Origin: Petrimonas sulfuriphila
GTDB taxonomy: Bacteria > Bacteroidota > Bacteroidia > Bacteroidales > Dysgonomonadaceae
Strand: one strand, 5' to 3'
NCBI RefSeq assembly: GCF_051201015.1
Contig: NZ_JBPEHI010000001.1
DNA length: 64,000 bases
In this document: positions 1 to 8,797 of the stretch, piece by piece
Layout of the letters: every line of letters starts with the position of its first letter
How positions within the stretch are numbered: the first letter of the stretch is position 1
The notes under the pieces: generated by a model
Told to the model about the DNA's origin: nothing
What the model saw: the letters and a program-made list of their open reading frames with translations, nothing else
The model's database searches: none
Made by a program: the position numbers and the translations under genes

Positions 1-29
1 CCTTAAGCACTTTTGAAAGGGGATTTTGG

Positions 30-86
30 AAAAAAACAATTAAGATAAGAAGTGTAATGTAATCAAATCTTTTGCACTTCTATCTT
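30..86 (-). terminator. possible intrinsic terminator closing PUL1
   Basis: An inverted repeat pairs positions 42-54 with 75-86 (12 pairs with one bulged base). Read on the minus strand it is followed after five bases by seven T (36-30). It lies about 70 bases past the stop of the last PUL1 gene. The 20-base loop is long for a terminator, so this is a moderate call. Confidence 0.4.
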
Positions 87-158
87 GAACTTAGTCTCAA
101 ATTAAAAAATCTCTACGAAATAACTTTAGGCAAAGCACCTTAGGAGCAAAATGGATGT

Positions 159-1523
159 TTATTTCTTTTCATTTTCAATTTCATTAACTCGATGTAACCA
201 ATATCCCCAGTATTCATCGACAAATTTGATCACAGGTTTCGGTGACCAGTCATTATTATATAAACTAAAATTACTGTTTGAGTTATTTGTCACACTTACG
301 AATTCCCATCCAAAACGAGTACCTTGAATGAGTGTATTTTCAAGAATCGCTTCCAGTTCACTGTTTTTAAAAGACACAAAATCGCTTCCATTAAAAGTCA
401 TGTGTTCAGTAATAGCCCAGTCTCTTTTCAGAGCATTCTTCACTTGATACACTCTATCATACGCCTTTTGATTAGGTTTATTTGAGGGGAAGTACCATGA
501 CCAATTAACCTGAATTATATTTGCTTGCGTGAGATGAGTCAAGAATTCAATTGGATCGCCCATCCGAAATTGTTGCTCCTTTTCATTTGCATCTAGATAA
601 TCGACAGCAATATAAGCATTATTGCCAGCTATTTCGCGGTAAGCAAGTGCATCTTCGTTAACCCATTTGGCTAGAAATTGTGCTCTGAATTTGTTCCATG
701 TAGGATTTGTAATAAAAGACGCAGGTTGTGGAAATGAAGAAGGCATTTCTGATTCTGAATCAGTGATTTTATTCTCTTCTCTCCATTTATTATATTCATT
801 GCGTGCTGCTTCACTGTAACAAAGTGCAATGGCACCCATGTATTGCGGCTCAACAGTTGTCTCAAAATATAGAATTTTCTTTGTATCTATGCCTTTTGCC
901 AAATTTTTTATAAATTTATGGACAGTAGATCTATAACCGGGATGAAAAATTGAAACCACTTTAGATCCAAATCCATATTCGGTATCAGTAACCATTTCAC
1001 CTTTGTAATCGATTGCAAACGCATCAGGATGTAGAGCCCAAAAACCTTCGGGGATAGTTCCTCCTCCCACTGCGTAGGTTTCGACCGATAGACACGGATA
1101 CATTCCTTTTGCATAAATTGCATTGATAAGCTTATTTAGAGGCTCAAGAGATTTATCGGGTATACCATCTCCATCTGTATCGAAATGATGCCAATAGCAA
1201 TTAAGCTCAAGTGTATTAAAATGATAATTCCTCAATTTATCCAAGTTTGAAATAAACATGTCAACCACTACTGGGTCAGCAAAATTAATTAATGGCTTAC
1301 CAATTTTAAGAAATACCCATTCATCATCCAAATAGAATTTTCCGTTTTTTATATTCCATAAATTATAATTTACTGTTGGATTTGCATTAATAGGGGGGTT
1401 AGGGTAGTCGGCTTTTGTTAATGGTACATTCTCCGGTTGAGTTTGTTTGTCATTACATGAATAAAGACAAAGCGAAATACAGCACAAGGTAATTAACGCA
1501 AAAGCTAATTTTTTCAGATACAT
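159..1523 (-). CDS. lipoprotein with a GH-A clan-like fold, putative glycoside hydrolase
   Basis: This 454-residue protein has a type II signal peptide with lipobox LYSC (Cys23), so it should be anchored to an envelope membrane, probably the outer one. The body looks like a TIM barrel of the GH-A clan: alternating strands and helices, Glu225 in the motif TTVEPQ placed like an acid/base residue (Glu before Pro), and Glu373 in WAITEHMTF placed like a strand-7 nucleophile. I cannot assign a GH family. It is the last gene of PUL1, 70 bases after the GH2 enzyme, so a role in breaking down the same glycan is inferred. The catalytic assignments come from motif reading only. It could also be a non-catalytic GH-like protein. 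Confidence 0.6.
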   Translation of the reverse strand: MYLKKLAFALITLCCISLCLYSCNDKQTQPENVPLTKADYPNPPINANPTVNYNLWNIKNGKFYLDDEWVFLKIGKPLINFADPVVVDMFISNLDKLRNYHFNTLELNCYWHHFDTDGDGIPDKSLEPLNKLINAIYAKGMYPCLSVETYAVGGGTIPEGFWALHPDAFAIDYKGEMVTDTEYGFGSKVVSIFHPGYRSTVHKFIKNLAKGIDTKKILYFETTVEPQYMGAIALCYSEAARNEYNKWREENKITDSESEMPSSFPQPASFITNPTWNKFRAQFLAKWVNEDALAYREIAGNNAYIAVDYLDANEKEQQFRMGDPIEFLTHLTQANIIQVNWSWYFPSNKPNQKAYDRVYQVKNALKRDWAITEHMTFNGSDFVSFKNSELEAILENTLIQGTRFGWEFVSVTNNSNSNFSLYNNDWSPKPVIKFVDEYWGYWLHRVNEIENEKK

Positions 1524-1593
1524 AGTTTAAATCTTTTAATAATAATTATTTATATTCGTATACTCAATGAAATTGTTGAAAGTTTTGGTTAAG

Positions 1594-3678
1594 TTACTCT
1601 CTTAAATATTTTTTTAGGTATGAATTGTCTTTCCATATTTTGCTTAACTCATCCACAACAGGTTTTGGATTACCTTCAAAATCAATAAGAGACGTATTGA
1701 TCGTGCAAGGATAGCTGTCGTGCCCCATCCAGATAATAAATCCACCGCAAGTCGGAAATCTTTCCTTGCTTTTTTTTAATGCAAGGACAAGGCCCTCCAT
1801 TTGTCGATTTTGACTCCATTCTATATATTCATTGAGATTATCCACGCTTCTCCCGGATTTTAAATATTCTTCCCACTGAATCCACCAACTAACGCTACGC
1901 CACAGTGGATTTTCCATACTTGCCGGTAGTAATTGAAACTGACCTTTATATTTATTCATAGTTTCTGCTGACATAGCACCCGGGACTCCCACCTCCGAGC
2001 GGAACATAGCATCATCTCTATCCCAATATTCTTTAACAGCAGACATTGTTCTGTCTGTTTCTGTATATGGGAGGTCCCACGGGCCGTGTACATCCCAGTT
2101 TTTCCCTGTCCCAAAGTTATTGAGGTTTCCATAAATGTTCGGACCAGACGGGCTTCCTGTTAGAAATCTTCTTGTAGGATCTTGTAACATCAAAACCTCT
2201 TTTATAGATTTTATCATTATATGTTTGTGAGTGACAGGCGCTGTATCTCCCAATTCATAAAGTTCATTTCCTCCACACCACAATAACAAACTGGCGTGAT
2301 GATGAAGACGCTTAACATAGTGATTAACGATTTGGGTCATTTCGTGCACTGCTTTTAAATCTTCTGGAGGATAATTCTCAAGTCCTGAAGAGCTTAACGG
2401 GAAGTCCTGCCAGATAAGTATTCCTAACTCATCACATAAATCATACAGCCACTCTTTTTCTGGAAAACCTCCTCCCCAAATACGAATAGTATTTATTCCC
2501 AAATCTTTGTATAGATGAAGTAACTTAGCATAATCGTCAAACTGTAAATCAGCAAAGTTTGGCCTAATAGGTGTCCAATTTATGCCTTGTAGAAAGATAG
2601 GTTGACTGTTAATGTTACATATCCAAGGCTCTGCATCGATGGGGGCATTTTGACTTTTTGTCCACTCAACGTGTCTGAAACCAATACGTTTTGTGGTTTG
2701 CTGTAATAAGTTACGATTTTCATCTATTAAGTTTACGTGTAAATTATATAAATTTTGCGGGCCCAGTTCATTAGGCCACCAGCGTTCAATTTTCAGATCG
2801 TCCCAGACCTTATTAAACTCCAATTGATCTGTTGAAAAAGAATCTTCGAATACAACTTTCCCATCGGTACTTGTAAGAGAGATTTGAAGATGTTTTCTTA
2901 AAGCCGTATTATTCAATTCTAGTGAAATTGATAATTTGCCGATATTCTTACTTTTGTTAGCTTCGGTAAAAACTTTTAAATTATTAAACAGGGGTTGATT
3001 ATCCTTTATTTTATGAAAAAAAACTTTATCCCAGATTCCAGTTTGAACTATTCTGGGCATCCAGTCCCAACCATAATTAAATCTTGATTTCCATTCAGTT
3101 ATCTTTGAAGTCCATCCGATCTGTCCCAAGTTCTCAGGTGGACATTCAAAAATAAGGACAATATTGTTGTTATTTTCTTTAATAAAAGGAGTAATATCGA
3201 AACGATGCGGAATAAACATGTTATCAAACTTCCCTGCTTCTTGCCCATTTACCATTACAATACCCTTATAATCTAGTCCCAGAAACTCAATAATCACCTT
3301 TTCATTTTCCTGTGCAGACAATTTTTCGCTTGGTATTTTGGCCCCAATTAACCAATGCCTATTTTCAATCCATTCAATTTTTGTACTGTTGACGCCCATG
3401 TTCCAATCTTCAATAATGTTAGCATTTTTTAATGCTAACTGTACTGATCCAGGTATATTAATTGGGATATTGGCATACTCAGCCCAACTACCTTCAAGTT
3501 TTTCAAAATTAAAATTCATCCTCCAAACATTCGGCCTATATCCCCATAAACGCCATTCCAGTGAAGAAGCATCGAGTGTGTATCCCGGTTCCATATTAAA
3601 ACTGTTTGCATTTATTTTTATGGTTAGGATTGGGAAAAGGCTCAAATATAATAGAGTAAGTAGTAAAAGTTTTTTCAT
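1594..3678 (-). CDS. GH2 family beta-mannosidase-like enzyme
   Basis: This 694-residue protein carries an N-terminal signal peptide and the GH2 layout: jelly-roll sugar-binding domain (about 30-225), Ig-like domain (about 230-340) and TIM barrel (about 345-690). The acid/base is Glu472 in LLWCGGNELY and the nucleophile Glu562 in FRSEVGVPG. The WGGGFPE, DELGILIWQDFP and NYGWDW signatures belong to the beta-mannosidase/exo-glucosaminidase branch of GH2, not to LacZ. It is shorter than classical beta-mannosidases (about 800-850) because the C-terminal Ig-like domains are missing. It starts 10 bases after the GxGYxYP gene, so the two are very likely cotranscribed. It probably trims non-reducing beta-linked mannose or a related sugar in the periplasm; the exact sugar is not visible from sequence. 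Confidence 0.85.
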   Translation of the reverse strand: MKKLLLLTLLYLSLFPILTIKINANSFNMEPGYTLDASSLEWRLWGYRPNVWRMNFNFEKLEGSWAEYANIPINIPGSVQLALKNANIIEDWNMGVNSTKIEWIENRHWLIGAKIPSEKLSAQENEKVIIEFLGLDYKGIVMVNGQEAGKFDNMFIPHRFDITPFIKENNNNIVLIFECPPENLGQIGWTSKITEWKSRFNYGWDWMPRIVQTGIWDKVFFHKIKDNQPLFNNLKVFTEANKSKNIGKLSISLELNNTALRKHLQISLTSTDGKVVFEDSFSTDQLEFNKVWDDLKIERWWPNELGPQNLYNLHVNLIDENRNLLQQTTKRIGFRHVEWTKSQNAPIDAEPWICNINSQPIFLQGINWTPIRPNFADLQFDDYAKLLHLYKDLGINTIRIWGGGFPEKEWLYDLCDELGILIWQDFPLSSSGLENYPPEDLKAVHEMTQIVNHYVKRLHHHASLLLWCGGNELYELGDTAPVTHKHIMIKSIKEVLMLQDPTRRFLTGSPSGPNIYGNLNNFGTGKNWDVHGPWDLPYTETDRTMSAVKEYWDRDDAMFRSEVGVPGAMSAETMNKYKGQFQLLPASMENPLWRSVSWWIQWEEYLKSGRSVDNLNEYIEWSQNRQMEGLVLALKKSKERFPTCGGFIIWMGHDSYPCTINTSLIDFEGNPKPVVDELSKIWKDNSYLKKYLRE

Positions 3679-3688
3679 AGTTTGTTAT

Positions 3689-5461
3689 CTATTTCTTATT
3701 TAGTGTTGTTTTGTAAAAATGGAAAAAATTATAAGCGTCAATAACTTCTATATCAAGCTCAGGTCTCATCTCTTTTAATCTACTTATAGCCGAAATCACT
3801 TGGTTAGGGCTTGTCCATACTATTCTAAAAAAGTAATATTTTGGTGTTTCATCAGTTGATTTTGGGATAGATGATGACATTTCCTTAGCCGTTTGTTCAG
3901 CATTGTGGAAATTTGCTGCGTTATTAATTAGCTCAATTACCGGCATCCCATTCCAAACGTGAGGTGTAGGCAATTTCCCTCCATTGCCATGAAAATCGAT
4001 AACAATCGTAGCAAATCCATCCGGAGAAAATTGTGTGAATGCATCTTTAACGGCAGCAGAGGGTTCGTCCCAATCAAGGACCATGGGTGATAATGACATG
4101 TCCCATTGTTCATAGAATTTTTTATTATGATTAATAAACAATGGCAGGTAGGCCGGATCAATACGATTAGGATTCATATATCCTGCAGCACTTGCGTCCG
4201 CTGCAAAAAAATCATTGTCGGTTTTGGTTTCATATAGATACTGCATAATATCAGGATAAGTTTCGGACAGATTGGGATTTATTCCCCATAAGAAAGGCAT
4301 TGAGCCTCTTTTTTCATCATCCCAACGGGTGGGCATAAATTCGTACAATGGTGTAGCAGAGTCATAATCAGCCATCAAAATAGCAATGTACGTTTTGTTT
4401 TTTTCAGGATTTCTCAATGTTGGCCGGCCTTGTTTCATATTTTTCTGTGGAGCTTGAGAATGTACTGTTTGATTAAAACAATTATGCGCTACAGTATTCT
4501 GATAACAGTTGTAAGGTGATATAAGGTGTACGGTCTCCCATTCAGTTGGTACTGGATCGTGTTTACTTGGGTAGCCTTCAATGTTACTGTACTTAGGGAA
4601 GGAGAAGAAACCTGCAACTTCCGTCATTTGTTGACCATTTGTCAATTTAAAAACGGCTTCCAACATCAATTTGTAAGTATCCAAATCTGTGCCAAGTGCT
4701 TGATTTGGATCATCCAAAGGGACTTCATCACCCCAAGGAGATAGGTCATAAACAAAAGCGCGGTTATAGACAGCCCAATCCCTTGTTACTATATAGCTTA
4801 CGTCACCTTTATGGCGGGTCATATATGAGTCTTCGTACAAAAATAACCAATGGGGGTTACATCGTTTTGTTTCCAGATATTCTTTTATTGCCCAACGATA
4901 TGCATCGTTTTTTCTACTCCCAGTAACAGAGCCCGTAAACATTCCCCTAAAATCTTTAATAATAGGTAAATCGATTATATTTAAATATTTATTAGCCATT
5001 TCAGGGCTTAAAACCAGTCCATCCTCTAAACCCGCTAAGGTAGTTGCTACGTTAATTGTAGCAGGGACTTGAGTATCCCAGATAATAACACCCTTCATTT
5101 TTGTTTTGGCAATTTCCAGCAGTTGTTCAAAAGTATCTATATGAACTTGTTCTTTACCAGCCATCCAGCCTTTTGTGGAAAAAATGTTGAGCCAATAGGA
5201 GGGTTTATTTAAGGTATTAGACAATACATACAAGTGTGTCCCGTTTCTATTTAGTACACCTTGAATGCAAGCAACTGCCATTGCTTCGTCATACGATGAG
5301 ATTGTAGACGAACCTTTCAATTTGTACAAATAGATAGCATTCTCCGGCTTTTCAATAACTTTTAACTTTGGTGTATCCTCATGCTTATTGCAACTACAAC
5401 TCACAGCCATGATGAAAATGCCAAGAAATAAAGTAATGAGAAAATGTTTAAATAAATTCAT
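3689..5461 (-). CDS. GxGYxYP-family lipoprotein, putative glycoside hydrolase
   Basis: This 590-residue protein starts with a lipoprotein signal (VSCSCN around residues 20-25). Features of the GxGYxYP family are visible: the N-terminal stretch through INVATTLAGLEDGLVLSP, and the family's name motif around residues 425-431, here degenerate as AAGYMNP, with the first Gly and last Tyr replaced. The family is common in Bacteroidetes PULs and annotated as putative glycoside hydrolase; I know of no settled activity. It is the first gene after the PUL1 hairpin, followed after 10 bases by the GH2 enzyme, so it is the head of the enzyme half of the operon. A glycan-processing role is inferred from context. 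Confidence 0.7.
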   Translation of the reverse strand: MNLFKHFLITLFLGIFIMAVSCSCNKHEDTPKLKVIEKPENAIYLYKLKGSSTISSYDEAMAVACIQGVLNRNGTHLYVLSNTLNKPSYWLNIFSTKGWMAGKEQVHIDTFEQLLEIAKTKMKGVIIWDTQVPATINVATTLAGLEDGLVLSPEMANKYLNIIDLPIIKDFRGMFTGSVTGSRKNDAYRWAIKEYLETKRCNPHWLFLYEDSYMTRHKGDVSYIVTRDWAVYNRAFVYDLSPWGDEVPLDDPNQALGTDLDTYKLMLEAVFKLTNGQQMTEVAGFFSFPKYSNIEGYPSKHDPVPTEWETVHLISPYNCYQNTVAHNCFNQTVHSQAPQKNMKQGRPTLRNPEKNKTYIAILMADYDSATPLYEFMPTRWDDEKRGSMPFLWGINPNLSETYPDIMQYLYETKTDNDFFAADASAAGYMNPNRIDPAYLPLFINHNKKFYEQWDMSLSPMVLDWDEPSAAVKDAFTQFSPDGFATIVIDFHGNGGKLPTPHVWNGMPVIELINNAANFHNAEQTAKEMSSSIPKSTDETPKYYFFRIVWTSPNQVISAISRLKEMRPELDIEVIDAYNFFHFYKTTLNKK

Positions 5462-5530
5462 AGTTAATAGGTACTAATTTATCATTAATGACTATAATGT
5501 TATGAAGAGTTTTTTTTGAACAATAAACAA

Positions 5531-5571
5531 TCAAGCTAGGACTATTGCCACAAGCAATAGTCCTAGCTTGA
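5531..5571 (-). terminator. 18-bp perfect hairpin between the susE-like gene and the enzyme genes of PUL1
   Basis: Positions 5531-5548 pair perfectly with 5554-5571 around a five-base loop. On the minus strand the stem is followed by a T-rich stretch (TTGTTTATTGTT) without one clean T-run. It begins 12 bases past the stop of the DUF3823 gene and ends 70 bases before the next gene. It may act as a partial terminator, as a block to 3' exonucleases that stabilises the upstream susC-susD-susE message, or both. Confidence 0.75.
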
Positions 5572-5582
5572 TCGAAGTGGTG

Positions 5583-6779
5583 TCAGTACTCTTCGTAAAA
5601 CTTCATATTGTCTATTTTAACTTCAACAGGTCCCTGAACATCAAGATGATACATTCTAAAGAAGTTGATAGCAGAAAGATCAATATTACCTCCTGATATC
5701 TCAGCTTCAGACAATTTCAGAACAACTCTGTTCCAGCCGTTCTTGAGTCGAAGTTGACTCATGAAATTCCAATGTAGCTCTTGTGAATCAGGATTTCCGG
5801 AGCTTGTTATTTCAATCTGACCCGGCCAGTCCCAATTGAAAAGTGAAACGTCTGAGATATATAAATCAAATTGTAATACACCGTATTCAAGTCCCACTTT
5901 AGAATCAACAGGCTGATCGAAGTTTTTTTGTATGATGAATCCACCGCCGGAAGTAAACTTAATGGCATATGATCCTTGCTGGGGATTCTCTGAGCTCAAA
6001 ACTGGCCCGTCACCTCCAGCCCAACCCTGTATTGATTCACAATTGTCGAATATCGTCCCTACAGGTTCTGGCTCAGGCACAATTTCGCCAATTTCAAACA
6101 GCTTAGAAGGTGCATAATTAAACTTAATTCCAGGAACAGAAGTTACGGCACCAACTCTAAAGTAGTAAGATTTATTAGGTTTAAAGAAAGTTGAGTTTTT
6201 AGCAAGATTTATTGCTAATTTGAAAACTTCTTCTGAGTTAACCGGCCTATTAATTATTCTTTCACTTGCAACTAGACGAACAGGTTCACCTACAATTGAT
6301 TCACTATGAGCATATAAACCAATTTTTCTCACTGCATCAGGGGTGTTCTGTTGAATTGAAAAGGTTACAATTATCGTATTTCTATCTTTTACAAAAGATA
6401 CATCTTTTATTCTTAAATACGGTGTAACAACAAAATCCAATTTCGTATTATTATCTATTTTAATTTCTTGTTCATCAAGTTGCAGGAAATTCCTTGAATC
6501 AGGCTGAACCGTGTATGTATTTGAAAATAAAAGTGTATTAGCATACGTCCCATCACTCTTAACTCTCAAATATTGTGGTGAAACGGGATCATAGCCATGT
6601 TCTATCAATTTAATTGTTGTACCGTTAATTAGATCTGATTGAACCAGTTCATTAGTTTCAGAATCAATTATACGTCCTGAAATTGAAGCATCAGGGTAAT
6701 CATAATTATCAAGTTTACATGAATATAATAATGTTGAGAAAACGCAAGAGAAAAAGAGATATTTGATTATTGTCTTCAT
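5583..6779 (-). CDS. DUF3823 SusE-like surface glycan-binding lipoprotein
   Basis: This 398-residue lipoprotein (lipobox LYSC, Cys21) opens with the DUF3823 signature: NYDYPDASISGRIIDSETNE followed by an Ig-like beta domain up to about residue 120. A second beta domain spans about 120-225. The C-terminal part (about 240-398) is all beta and resembles a carbohydrate-binding module (FDNCESIQGWAGGDG, then VEVKIDNMKFYEEY at the end). Proteins of this family sit directly after susD and are thought to help hold the glycan at the cell surface. It starts 20 bases after susD and is followed by a strong hairpin, so it belongs to the capture half of PUL1. Ligand specificity cannot be read from the sequence. 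Confidence 0.8.
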   Translation of the reverse strand: MKTIIKYLFFSCVFSTLLYSCKLDNYDYPDASISGRIIDSETNELVQSDLINGTTIKLIEHGYDPVSPQYLRVKSDGTYANTLLFSNTYTVQPDSRNFLQLDEQEIKIDNNTKLDFVVTPYLRIKDVSFVKDRNTIIVTFSIQQNTPDAVRKIGLYAHSESIVGEPVRLVASERIINRPVNSEEVFKLAINLAKNSTFFKPNKSYYFRVGAVTSVPGIKFNYAPSKLFEIGEIVPEPEPVGTIFDNCESIQGWAGGDGPVLSSENPQQGSYAIKFTSGGGFIIQKNFDQPVDSKVGLEYGVLQFDLYISDVSLFNWDWPGQIEITSSGNPDSQELHWNFMSQLRLKNGWNRVVLKLSEAEISGGNIDLSAINFFRMYHLDVQGPVEVKIDNMKFYEEY

Positions 6780-6799
6780 ATTATATTATTGTTTATTAG

Positions 6800-8707
6800 T
6801 TAATATTCAGGATTTTGTATCAGATCATTTGATCCTATTCCCGGAATCGGACCGTAGTACATCCTTTTGTCAAATGAAAGCGGAACACCTCTGATTATAT
6901 GTTTTCTGACAAAGATATACTTTGGTGGGCTTACTCGTAAATCTAATACAGGTAATAAGGCTTTGGGAATTGTATTATTAAATTCTTCATGAAACTCCCT
7001 TCTGCGAATTAAATCCCACCAGCGTTTATTCTCAAAAGCAAATTCTACCCGCCTTTCTCTTAATACATTTTCTATTGTCAGGTTTATATTAGTGGTGTGA
7101 CCAGCCCTTTTTCTGGTTTCGTTTAAAGCATCTTTGGCAATAGTTTGAGCTCCTCCTTCTGAATATCCACTTTCTACTACTGCTTCAGCATAATTCAACA
7201 AAACTTCTGCGTAACGAAATTCCATCCAGTCGTTCGTGGAAAAACCTAATGAACTATTTCCATCAACCGGAGTTGGGGAAAGAAACTTTTTAAAGCTAAA
7301 TCCTGTACGAGTCATTTCAGCCAGATGTTGTTGGTCAAACCCTGAATACTCTTTCCATGAATCTGCGCCAAATGTATGGTAGGTCACTCCATTAACAGTT
7401 ATTGATGCTTTATCAGCTTCAATAACTGGTGTGCCATCCGGTTGAATGTACCCGGCTTGTATGTTGATTGTGTTTCCTTTCCATTCTGTACCGGGTAATA
7501 TTACTGTAGACCACAACCTCGCATCTTTGTTTTTAAAAATATCAAACGGTGTATCAAAGTGTAAATAATTTTTATCCCCACTGTAGCCGTTATAATCATT
7601 TATATTGCCGTTTGCAGTGGTGACAATTGGTGAATCCTGACCAGGGTTTTGATAAGATTCATAAGTATCCACTAGCTCTAAAGTAGGATTCATCCGTCCA
7701 GGATGTGGGGCGCCATCAGCAGTTTGATTAGGGTTAAACCAGAAATCCATGCTGTGGCCACTTCCCGGTTTCCCGTAACCATATACGAGTATTGCTTCTT
7801 CTGGAGCTATATTTGGATCTTGAAAAAGTTTTAAAATGTTGTCTATAGCTTCATCTACGGTTGATGGATTTGCTTTATATAGCCCGTGAAAACCGCCATC
7901 CATAATGGCTTTTGATGCTTCTATACATAATTTATAATAGTGGTTAGCATTTGATTCGTCCATTCCCACTAATCCTAATGAAACGGCTTCTCCTGATAAC
8001 GGAGCTTTGTTCCAATACTTTGCGATGGATCCGGCATGAAGTGCAGCCCTGGATTTCAGTGCATATGCCGCCCATTTTGTGGCTCTTCTTGAATCATTTC
8101 CGCTTCTTTTTTCAGGTAGAAATTTAATAGCTTCATCACACTCGTTCATAATAAAATCCCAAGTCTCTTTTTCAGTACTTCTTGGAACTTTTAATAGGTC
8201 AATTTCAGAGGTATACTCCTGAAAAACATCAATAATAGGTAGTCCTCCATACCGTTTTGCTAAAGCAAAATAAGTAAATGCTCTTAGAAAATGTGCTTCA
8301 CTAAGAAGTTCGTTTTTCTTATCTTCACTAAGAGTTGATATATTAGGTATTTCTTTGAACAATAAGTTAATATCTCTATTTAATTTGTAACCTGCATTCC
8401 ACCAGGGGAAGTTCTCCCCATCAACTAAGTGATTGTATTCCGAGTTAACAGCGTTGCCCGCTTGAGCATCAGGATGAATGCCAACAGTATTAACCAAGCC
8501 GGTATGAAAACCTACACGATTGTAAGTAAAGTCCTCGAAAGGAGCTTGATAATATAAATTTGCAAAATATACACGAATACCATCTTCGCTTGCCAACAAT
8601 ACTCCTGAGCTTACTTTGTCAAGTGGTTGTAAATCCATTATATCGCGACAAGATGAGAAAAATATCAAAGAAAATGGAATTATTAATAATATATATATTC
8701 TTTTCAT
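6800..8707 (-). CDS. SusD/RagB family outer-membrane lipoprotein (PUL1)
   Basis: This 635-residue protein has a lipoprotein signal (lipobox FSSC, Cys20). Helical TPR-like segments (SEAHFLRAFTYFALAKRYGG, ATKWAAYALKSRAALHAG) and the C-terminal RagB/SusD signature (RRVEFAFENKRWWDLIRRREF) are clear. SusD proteins cap the SusC barrel and bind the glycan before import. It sits 90 bases after susC and 20 bases before the DUF3823 gene, as expected for a PUL. At 635 residues it is on the long side for the family (usually 500-600). Confidence 0.95.
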   Translation of the reverse strand: MKRIYILLIIPFSLIFFSSCRDIMDLQPLDKVSSGVLLASEDGIRVYFANLYYQAPFEDFTYNRVGFHTGLVNTVGIHPDAQAGNAVNSEYNHLVDGENFPWWNAGYKLNRDINLLFKEIPNISTLSEDKKNELLSEAHFLRAFTYFALAKRYGGLPIIDVFQEYTSEIDLLKVPRSTEKETWDFIMNECDEAIKFLPEKRSGNDSRRATKWAAYALKSRAALHAGSIAKYWNKAPLSGEAVSLGLVGMDESNANHYYKLCIEASKAIMDGGFHGLYKANPSTVDEAIDNILKLFQDPNIAPEEAILVYGYGKPGSGHSMDFWFNPNQTADGAPHPGRMNPTLELVDTYESYQNPGQDSPIVTTANGNINDYNGYSGDKNYLHFDTPFDIFKNKDARLWSTVILPGTEWKGNTINIQAGYIQPDGTPVIEADKASITVNGVTYHTFGADSWKEYSGFDQQHLAEMTRTGFSFKKFLSPTPVDGNSSLGFSTNDWMEFRYAEVLLNYAEAVVESGYSEGGAQTIAKDALNETRKRAGHTTNINLTIENVLRERRVEFAFENKRWWDLIRRREFHEEFNNTIPKALLPVLDLRVSPPKYIFVRKHIIRGVPLSFDKRMYYGPIPGIGSNDLIQNPEY

Positions 8708-8797
8708 AAAAGTAATTTATTTAATTAGTGCATTAATGTAATCTGATGTTTTCATTTTGTTCATTGATAACAGAAGTAATATAATGTTTACGACATT